A program made the translations under genes and the position numbers. From Nonomuraea sp. PA05 (lineage in GTDB: Bacteria > Actinomycetota > Actinomycetes > Streptosporangiales > Streptosporangiaceae): a stretch of DNA of 35,434 bases. The notes beneath the pieces are model-generated. The model was not told where the DNA came from. It saw nothing but the letters and a program-made list of their open reading frames with translations, and did no database searches. Shown here one piece after another: positions 30,307-35,434 of the stretch. Positions within the stretch are counted from its first letter, which is position 1; the number at the start of each line of letters is the position of its first letter. The stretch is from contig NZ_VSEY01000079.1 in assembly GCF_008086045.1 (NCBI RefSeq), positions 1 to 35,434 of the forward strand, in the 5' to 3' direction.

Positions 30307-33024
30307 GTGGCTGACATCAGCCGACGTTCCATGCTGGTCACCACCGCGGCGGGAGCCGCGGCCGCCCTCACCTTCCGCGGCGCCACTCCGGCCGCCGCGC
30401 AGGCCGCGGCGACGGTGACGCCGGCCGAGGTGAACGGCCATGACCCGATCACGCTGAAGTGGCTGGAAGGCGGCGTGCCCGCCGAGGTGACCGGCGGCAC
30501 GACGTGGGGCGTGCCGTGGCCGCGCGGCGCGTTCGCGCCCGACCAGCAGTTCACGCTGACCACCGAGGCGGGCGCGCAGGTGCCGGTGCAGTCGTGGCCG
30601 ATCGGCTACTGGCCTGACGGGTCGGTGAAGTGGACCGCGCACGCGGTCAGCGGGGCCGGCCCGCGTGCGGAGACATACCGGCTCGGGGCGGGCACGGCGG
30701 CGCAGCCCGCCGAGCCGGTCGTGGTCAGGACCGAGGGCGGCAAGGTGAGCGTGGACACCGGCGTCATCACGGTGGTGTTCGAACGCGGCGGCGACCACGT
30801 CGTGAAGTCCATCAGCCGGGGCGAGACGGTCATCGCCAGGGACGGCCGCCTGGTCGCCTCCCGCCAGGACAAGGCCGAGGAGCCCGGCAGGATCGAGTCG
30901 TTCACCGGCCGCGTCTCCTCCGTGCAGGTCGAGCAGGAAGGCCCCGTGCGCGCGGTGGTCAAGGTGGAGGGCAGGCACAAGAAGGGGCGGCGCGAGTGGC
31001 TGCCGTTCACGGTGCGCTTCTACCTGTACGCGGGCTCCGACGCCGTCCGCGTCGTGCACACCTTCGTCTACGACGGCAACGAGAACAAGGACTTCGTCAA
31101 CGGCCTCGGGGTGCGGTTCACCGTGCCGATGCGCGGCGAGCCGCACGACCGGCACGTCCGCTTCGCCGGTGAGGGCGACGGGGTGCTCGCCGAGGCCGTA
31201 CGCGGCATCACCGGCCTGCGCCGCGACCCAGGAGCGGCGGTCCGCCAGGCCCAGTACCAGGGCAGGGCCACCCCCGACCCGGCCACCTGGGACCAGCGCG
31301 TCACCACCCGCCTGCACTGGATCCCGGCCTGGGGCGACTACCGGCTGAGCCAGCTCAACGCGCACGGCTTCGAGATCCACAAGCGCACCAGGGAAGGCCA
31401 CTCCTGGGTGCGCGTGGACGGTGGCCGCCGCGCCGGCGGGCTGGCCTACCTGGGTGGCCCGACCGGCGGGCTGGCCTTCGGCATGCGCAACTTCTGGCAG
31501 CTCCACCCGACCGAGCTGGAGATCACCGGCGCCGCCTCCGACGAGGCCACGGCCACCGTCTGGATGTGGTCGCCCCGCGCCGGGGCGATGGACCTGCGCT
31601 TCTACCACGACGGCCTGGGCCAGGACACCTACCCCGAGCAGCTCGACGCCCTGGAGATCACCTACGAGGACTACGAGCCCGGCTTCGGCACCCCGTACGG
31701 CGTCGCCCGCACCACCGAGCTGACCCTCTGGGCGCTTGAGGCCACCCCGGCCAGTGAGCGCTTCGCGCAGCTCGCCGCCGCCAACGCCACCCCGCCGCTG
31801 CTGACCAGCCCGCCGGCGCACAACCACGCGGCCGGGGTGTTCGGCTCCTGGGCCCCGGTGGACCGGTCGGTCCCGGCCAAGGCCGCGATCGAGGACAAGC
31901 TCGACCTGATGCACCAGTACCACCGCGAGCAGGTGGACCAGCGCTCCTGGTACGGCTTCTGGGACTACGGCGACGTCATGCACAGCTACGACGGCGACCG
32001 GCACGTGTGGCGCTACGACGTCGGCGGCTACGCCTGGGACAACTCCGAGCTGTCCACCGACCTGTGGCTCTGGTACCACTACCTGCGCACCGGCGACGCG
32101 AAGGCGTTCCGCTTCGCCGAGGCGATGACCCGGCACACCAGCGAGGTGGACATGTACCACCTCGGCAAGTGGCGCGGCCTGGGCACCCGGCACGGCATCC
32201 TGCACTGGGCCGACAGCGCCAAGCAGGTGCGCATCAGCAACGCCGGCTACAAGCGCTTCTACTACTTCCTGACCGCCGACGAGCGCATCGGCGACGTCAT
32301 GCACGACCTGATCGACTCCGACCGCACCTTCCTCGTCCTCGACCCGGGCCGCAAGCTGGACGGCGCGGGCACGTTCGACCCCGACCCGAAGGCGCTCGGC
32401 GTCGGCCAGACCACCGACTGGGGCTCCCTGGCGATGGCCTGGCTGGCCGAGTGGGAGCGGGGCGGCGACCCGATCGCCCGCACCAAGCTGATCAACGGCG
32501 CCACCACGATCGCCGCGCTGCCCAACGGCTGGGTGCAGGCCGGCGTCACCTACAACCTGGCCGACGGCCGCTACAACCCGATGACGGAGAAGTCGGTGAG
32601 CATCGGCAGCCTCAGCTCGGTGTTCGGCCTCATCGAGGTCATGACGGAGCTGATCGGCCTGATCGACGACCAGGCCGTGAAGGCCAAGTGGATCGAGTTC
32701 TGCCGCCTCTACAACGGCACCAGGGCCGAGCAGGAGGCGGCGACCGGCGCCTACTGGGGCAGCCTCAACCTGCGCCAGGCCTACTCCCGCGCCACCGCCT
32801 ACGCGGCCAGGCAGCTCGGCGACCAGACCCTGGCCAAGCGGGCCTGGCAGGAGCTGCGCACCGGCCACGCCGGATACCCGGACAACCACGCGTTCGGCTC
32901 CAGGCGCGTGACGGGCCCGGCTGTGCTCAATCCCGTGGACGAGGCGGACCTGAGCACGAACGCCAGCGCGCAGTACGGCCTGGCCGCCTTCCAGTGCCTC
33001 GCCCTTGTGGGCGAGCACATCTGA
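30307..33024 (+). CDS. Tat-exported PcRGLX/YetA-like exo-rhamnogalacturonan lyase (PL26-like)
   Basis: 905 residues. The GTG at 30307 has AAGGAG eight bases upstream. The N-terminus has a twin-arginine motif (SRRSML) and a hydrophobic stretch ending near ATPAAAQA, so it should fold in the cytoplasm and leave by Tat. The first domain (WLEGGVPAEVTGGTTWGVPWPRG; QSWPIGYWPDGSVKWTAHAV) matches PcRGLX/YetA N-terminal beta domains. A central beta-sandwich follows, and an alpha/alpha toroid (about 520-880; YGFWDYGDVMHSYDGDRHVWRYDVGGYAWDNSELSTDLWLWYHYLRTGD) forms the C-terminal part. Family relatives release unsaturated disaccharides from rhamnogalacturonan ends. It is co-transcribed with the PL11 gene, so together they are an endo/exo pair. 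The PL26 label is by family resemblance, not by search. Confidence 0.88.
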   Translation: MADISRRSMLVTTAAGAAAALTFRGATPAAAQAAATVTPAEVNGHDPITLKWLEGGVPAEVTGGTTWGVPWPRGAFAPDQQFTLTTEAGAQVPVQSWPIGYWPDGSVKWTAHAVSGAGPRAETYRLGAGTAAQPAEPVVVRTEGGKVSVDTGVITVVFERGGDHVVKSISRGETVIARDGRLVASRQDKAEEPGRIESFTGRVSSVQVEQEGPVRAVVKVEGRHKKGRREWLPFTVRFYLYAGSDAVRVVHTFVYDGNENKDFVNGLGVRFTVPMRGEPHDRHVRFAGEGDGVLAEAVRGITGLRRDPGAAVRQAQYQGRATPDPATWDQRVTTRLHWIPAWGDYRLSQLNAHGFEIHKRTREGHSWVRVDGGRRAGGLAYLGGPTGGLAFGMRNFWQLHPTELEITGAASDEATATVWMWSPRAGAMDLRFYHDGLGQDTYPEQLDALEITYEDYEPGFGTPYGVARTTELTLWALEATPASERFAQLAAANATPPLLTSPPAHNHAAGVFGSWAPVDRSVPAKAAIEDKLDLMHQYHREQVDQRSWYGFWDYGDVMHSYDGDRHVWRYDVGGYAWDNSELSTDLWLWYHYLRTGDAKAFRFAEAMTRHTSEVDMYHLGKWRGLGTRHGILHWADSAKQVRISNAGYKRFYYFLTADERIGDVMHDLIDSDRTFLVLDPGRKLDGAGTFDPDPKALGVGQTTDWGSLAMAWLAEWERGGDPIARTKLINGATTIAALPNGWVQAGVTYNLADGRYNPMTEKSVSIGSLSSVFGLIEVMTELIGLIDDQAVKAKWIEFCRLYNGTRAEQEAATGAYWGSLNLRQAYSRATAYAARQLGDQTLAKRAWQELRTGHAGYPDNHAFGSRRVTGPAVLNPVDEADLSTNASAQYGLAAFQCLALVGEHI

Positions 33025-33093
33025 TTCCGTTGTCACCCGGCCCGGAGTACGGTGGTTGCCGAATCCGGTTTCGCGCCGCCTCGGAGGTCGGCT

Positions 33094-33576
33094 GTGCCGC
33101 GGTCGAGTGACGTCATGCTGGTGGCTCTCCTGCTCGCGACGGCGGGCTGCACGGGCGGGGGAGCCCCGGTCACCCAGCAGCCGAGCAGGGCGGCCACCCC
33201 CTGTGTCTCCAAGGTCGTGCAGAAGGAGCTGCCGGAGTGGGCGCGCGCCGGGTTCAGCCCAGGCACGGAGCCGCACCACGTGTTCAGCGGACGCGGTGAC
33301 ATGGTCGCCGTGCTCTTCGGCTACCCGCTGTTCAGCCCGCCGCGCCCGAACCGCGGCAACAAGATCCTCTGGGTGTCGAGGCTGCCGCTGGTCCCGTCCA
33401 AGCCCCTGCGGATCGAGGCCCGCCTGGAGGGCGGCGGCGCGCCCGTGCGCACCAAGGTCAGCGGCGGCCCGGGCCCCTCGCTCATCGACCTGCCGAGCCC
33501 GGGTTGCTGGCGGCTGAGCCTGAGCTGGAGCTCGCACACCGACTCGATCGACCTGGAGTACGTCGCCCCGGATTAG
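33094..33576 (+). CDS. small putative lipoprotein of unknown function
   Basis: 160 residues from the GTG at 33094, which has GGAGG six bases upstream; an earlier GTG at 33052 lacks a site. VMLVALLLATAGC at the N-terminus is a short signal peptide ending in a lipobox-like TAGC, with the Cys at about residue 19. The mature part contains VVQKELPEWARAGFSPGTEPHHVFSGRGDMVAVLFGYPL and ends with a beta-rich block SPGCWRLSLSWSSHTDSIDLEYV. Similar small lipoproteins of unknown role are common in actinomycetes. It lies 69 bases after the PL26-like gene and may be transcribed with it, but nothing ties it to pectin. No catalytic motif is visible. Confidence 0.75.
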   Translation: MPRSSDVMLVALLLATAGCTGGGAPVTQQPSRAATPCVSKVVQKELPEWARAGFSPGTEPHHVFSGRGDMVAVLFGYPLFSPPRPNRGNKILWVSRLPLVPSKPLRIEARLEGGGAPVRTKVSGGPGPSLIDLPSPGCWRLSLSWSSHTDSIDLEYVAPD

Positions 33577-33623
33577 CCGCGGTGTCGTTTGCGTACAAGA
33601 CGCGCCCCTCGCGCCGCTTTAAC

Positions 33624-33645
33624 CTCTCAGCCACCGAACTGAGAG
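33624..33645. promoter_or_regulatory. leader hairpin before the DHFR-like gene
   Basis: CTCTCAG (33624-33630) and CTGAGAG (33639-33645) pair perfectly across an 8-base loop, ending just before the ribosome-binding site GGGGGAGAG. It could be the end of the upstream unit or a translational control element. Confidence 0.4.
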
Positions 33646-33658
33646 AGCGGGGGAGAGC

Positions 33659-34210
33659 ATGGCCAGGATCGTCTCGAGTTTCTTCATCTCCGTGGACGGC
33701 GTGGTGGAGTCGCCGGACCAGTGGCACTTCCCGTACTGGAACGACGAGATGGGCGCCATGGTCCAGTCGGGCATGGACGGCGCGGCGGGCTTCCTCATGG
33801 GCCGCAAGCTGTACGAGGAGTGGTCGTCGTACTGGACGACGACGGACGCCGACCCGGAGATCTCCGCACGCTTCAACGCCGCCCCCAAGTACGTCGTGAC
33901 CGGCTCACTGAAGCAGGCCGACTGGGCCAACACCACGATCGTCACCGGCGACCCCGCGGCCCGGCTGCGGGAGATCAAGGAACAGGTGGAAGGCGACATC
34001 CAGGTGTCCGGCTCGGCGACGACCGTGCGGTGGCTGCTGGCCGAAGGGCTGCTCGACGAGCTGCACCTGCTGGTCCACCCGATCGTCGTCGGCCACGGCC
34101 GGCGACTGTTCGAGGACACCCCGACCCGCCCGCTGAAGCTGACCGGGAACGAGACGTACCAGACCGGGGTGCTGCACCTGACCTACGTGCCCGAGGCTCA
34201 GGCCGTGTAG
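33659..34210 (+). CDS. dihydrofolate reductase-like (RibD C-terminal domain) protein
   Basis: 183 residues. ARIVSSFFISVDGVVESPDQWHFPYW is the typical start of the YyaP/YwjB-type DHFR-like family. LMGRKLYEEW, KYVVTGSL, the IQVSGSATTVRWLLAEGLLDELHLLVHPIVVGHGRRLF block and the closing YQTGVLHLTYV all fit. Family members are NADPH-dependent reductases of unclear substrate, related to riboflavin reductase rather than true DHFR. GGGGAG lies close to the ATG at 33659. The last 13 bases overlap the 3' end of the convergent hydroxyacid dehydrogenase gene. Neither neighbour suggests a folate or flavin role, so the specific function stays unknown. Confidence 0.9.
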   Translation: MARIVSSFFISVDGVVESPDQWHFPYWNDEMGAMVQSGMDGAAGFLMGRKLYEEWSSYWTTTDADPEISARFNAAPKYVVTGSLKQADWANTTIVTGDPAARLREIKEQVEGDIQVSGSATTVRWLLAEGLLDELHLLVHPIVVGHGRRLFEDTPTRPLKLTGNETYQTGVLHLTYVPEAQAV

Positions 34211-35205
34211 GGGAGCTGCTCGGGCAGCACCTGGCCGCGGAGGGGGTCGCCCGCGAGCAGCCGTTCGAGCTCGGCGACCGCGAACTCGCCGAGGCGGCGC
34301 AGCTCGCGGCCCTGCGCCCCGGCCAGGTGCGGCGTGATGAGCACGTTGGGCAGCTCGAAGAGCGGGTGACCGGCCGGCAGCGGCTCGGGGTCGGTGACGT
34401 CGAGCACCGCCGAGAGCCGTCCTGCCGCGCACTCCTCGGTGAGCGCCCGCGTGTCCACCAGCGAGCCGCGCGCCGTGTTGACCAGCACGGCCCGGTCCGG
34501 CAGCAGGGCGAGGCGGCGCCGGTTGAGCAGGTGGCGCGTCTCCGGCAGGGCGGGCGCGTGCACCGTGACGAGGTCGCTGCGCCGGCACAGGTCGTCGAGG
34601 TCCACCAGCTCGGCGCCCAGCGACGCCGCCTCGGCGGGCGTGACCGTGGGGTCCGACAGCAGGACCCGCACCTCGAAGCCGCGCAGCCGCTGCAGGACGA
34701 GACGGCCGATGCGGGACGCGCCGATCACGCCGACGGTGCAGTCGTGCAGCCCGGTGCCGTCGCCCGGCTGCCACAGCGCCCTGTCCCGTCCGCCGGCGTA
34801 GTGGCGGGCGCGGGCGAAGGCGAGCTTGGCGCCCATGACCAGCGCCGCGATGGTGTAGTCGGCGACGGGCACGGCGTTGGCCTGCGCCGCCGAGGACACG
34901 GTGATCCCGCGCTCGAAGACGTCCGGATCGACCAGGGACTTGACGCTGCCGGCCGCGTGCAGGACGGCGCGCAGCCGCGGCGCGGCGGCGACGATCCCCG
35001 CGTCGATGCGCGGGCAGCCCCAGCCGGTGAGCAGGATCTCCGCCCCGGCCAGCGCCTCGGCCGCGGCGGGCCCGTCGAAGGAGGTGAGCCGCACCTCGTC
35101 GGCCACGTCGGCGGAGCGGCGCAGCCGGGCGACGAGGTCGGGCGGGAAGACGCCGGTGAAGGCCCAGGGCGCGATTGCGAAGACCGCGACGGGTCGCCGT
35201 GGCAC
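34198..35205 (-). CDS. D-2-hydroxyacid dehydrogenase (phosphoglycerate-dehydrogenase-like)
   Basis: 335 residues. The start is the GTG at 35205 (MPRRPVAVFAIAPWAF), with AAGGAGA seven bases upstream; a longer reading to 35400 has no such site. The NAD-binding motif VGVIGASRIGRLVLQRL, the catalytic Arg in LVNTARGSLVD, the Glu in DVTDPEPLP and the His in LITPHLAGAQG are all present. It reduces a 2-oxo acid or oxidises a D-2-hydroxy acid, perhaps in sugar-acid metabolism. A LacI-type palindrome lies 28 bases before the start and resembles the site of the rhamnogalacturonan lyase operon, so it may act in pectin breakdown. Its 3' end overlaps the convergent DHFR-like gene by 13 bases. Confidence 0.93.
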   Translation of the reverse strand: MPRRPVAVFAIAPWAFTGVFPPDLVARLRRSADVADEVRLTSFDGPAAAEALAGAEILLTGWGCPRIDAGIVAAAPRLRAVLHAAGSVKSLVDPDVFERGITVSSAAQANAVPVADYTIAALVMGAKLAFARARHYAGGRDRALWQPGDGTGLHDCTVGVIGASRIGRLVLQRLRGFEVRVLLSDPTVTPAEAASLGAELVDLDDLCRRSDLVTVHAPALPETRHLLNRRRLALLPDRAVLVNTARGSLVDTRALTEECAAGRLSAVLDVTDPEPLPAGHPLFELPNVLITPHLAGAQGRELRRLGEFAVAELERLLAGDPLRGQVLPEQLPYTA

Positions 35206-35232
35206 GGAGTGGTCTCCTTCTGGTCGAACACG

Positions 35233-35253
35233 GAAAGCGATGTAAACGCTTTC
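35233..35253. promoter_or_regulatory. LacI-family operator upstream of the hydroxyacid dehydrogenase
   Basis: GAAAGCG (35233-35239) and CGCTTTC (35247-35253) are perfect 7-bp inverted arms around a 7-base centre. The right part, TGTAAACGCTTTC (35241-35253), closely matches TGTAAACGCTTCA at 28385, suggesting the same regulator. Confidence 0.7.
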
Positions 35254-35386
35254 GTGCATTCTGCCATGCCCCGAGTTGTCGCATGCAGGGGCTTCCGGAG
35301 GAGTGCCGGAGACCTCTGTCGAGAGGTGTGTAACCGTTTTATGTTCCAAGCAGCGCGATCGCCGCTGACCTGCACTATCGTGGGAA

Positions 35387-35423
35387 GCCGAGTCCGGCAC
35401 ACTGATCCTGTGCCGGACTCGGC
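35387..35423. terminator. hairpin terminator near the right edge
   Basis: A perfect 15-bp inverted repeat (35387-35401 with 35409-35423) closes a 7-base loop. It has no T-run. It probably ends a gene outside the right edge that is read on the minus strand. No gene is seen between 35254 and here. Confidence 0.8.
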
Positions 35424-35434
35424 AGACCGGCTAG

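Noticed and set aside
28480..33537. Very long minus-strand reading frame opposite the pectin lyase genes
   Set aside because: It is the antisense shadow of two well-supported lyase genes, caused by strong GC codon bias; its translation shows no family signature.
33590..33650. Minus-strand stretch resembling the D-arm of a serine tRNA
   Set aside because: No acceptor stem, T loop or plausible anticodon arm could be paired; the hairpin at 33624-33645 explains the only strong structure.

Overview
The window is very GC-rich, has strong third-position G/C bias, uses GTG and TTG starts, and carries SARP/AfsR-type regulators, a DmdR/IdeR-type iron box and Tat-exported pectin enzymes. This points to a filamentous actinomycete chromosome, probably of the Streptosporangium/Nonomuraea kind (the genus is a guess). 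No transposases, phage genes or CRISPR arrays were seen. Most long antisense ORFs are shadows of real genes.

Layout. 1-3037 (minus): an exported HAL/PAL-family protein that lacks the MIO serine, then an odd tRNA, then an SDR oxidoreductase with a four-cysteine N-terminal module that runs off the left edge. 3248-6053: an ArsC-like protein, a strong terminator, a DHA2 drug exporter and its divergent TetR regulator with a CTAG-type operator. 6061-6128: a 12-bp tandem repeat. 6142-10335: a small secreted protein and a giant SARP-NB-ARC-TPR regulator. 10384-14339 (minus): an iron-siderophore ABC importer (ATPase, binding lipoprotein, fused permease) under an iron box. 14378-17561: an AraC regulator, a GH51 arabinofuranosidase and a lone XdhC Rossmann domain. 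17566-19299: a GbsR/MarR regulator and a cytochrome P450 in one operon behind a perfect palindrome. 19336-24512: a Cys-rich hypothetical protein, an O-methyltransferase and a second giant SARP regulator divergent from it.

24516-27032 (minus) is the most unusual part: a three-gene operon. A 25-residue basic/hydrophobic peptide is followed by a perfect 10-bp hairpin, then a PaaK/CapK-like adenylate-forming enzyme, then a nine-helix membrane protein with the YD and GLGD motifs of presenilin/signal-peptide-peptidase (family A22) intramembrane aspartyl proteases. A leucine/glutamate-dehydrogenase-like gene is divergent from it. I know of no described system with this composition. The idea that the peptide is activated by the enzyme and cut by the protease is inference.

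28272-33024 is a pectin (rhamnogalacturonan I) unit: a secreted PL11-type endolyase and a Tat-exported PcRGLX/YetA-type exolyase behind LacI-family operators. A similar operator precedes the D-2-hydroxyacid dehydrogenase at 34198-35205, suggesting a shared regulon; the GH51 enzyme would complement it. A small lipoprotein and a DHFR-like reductase lie between them.
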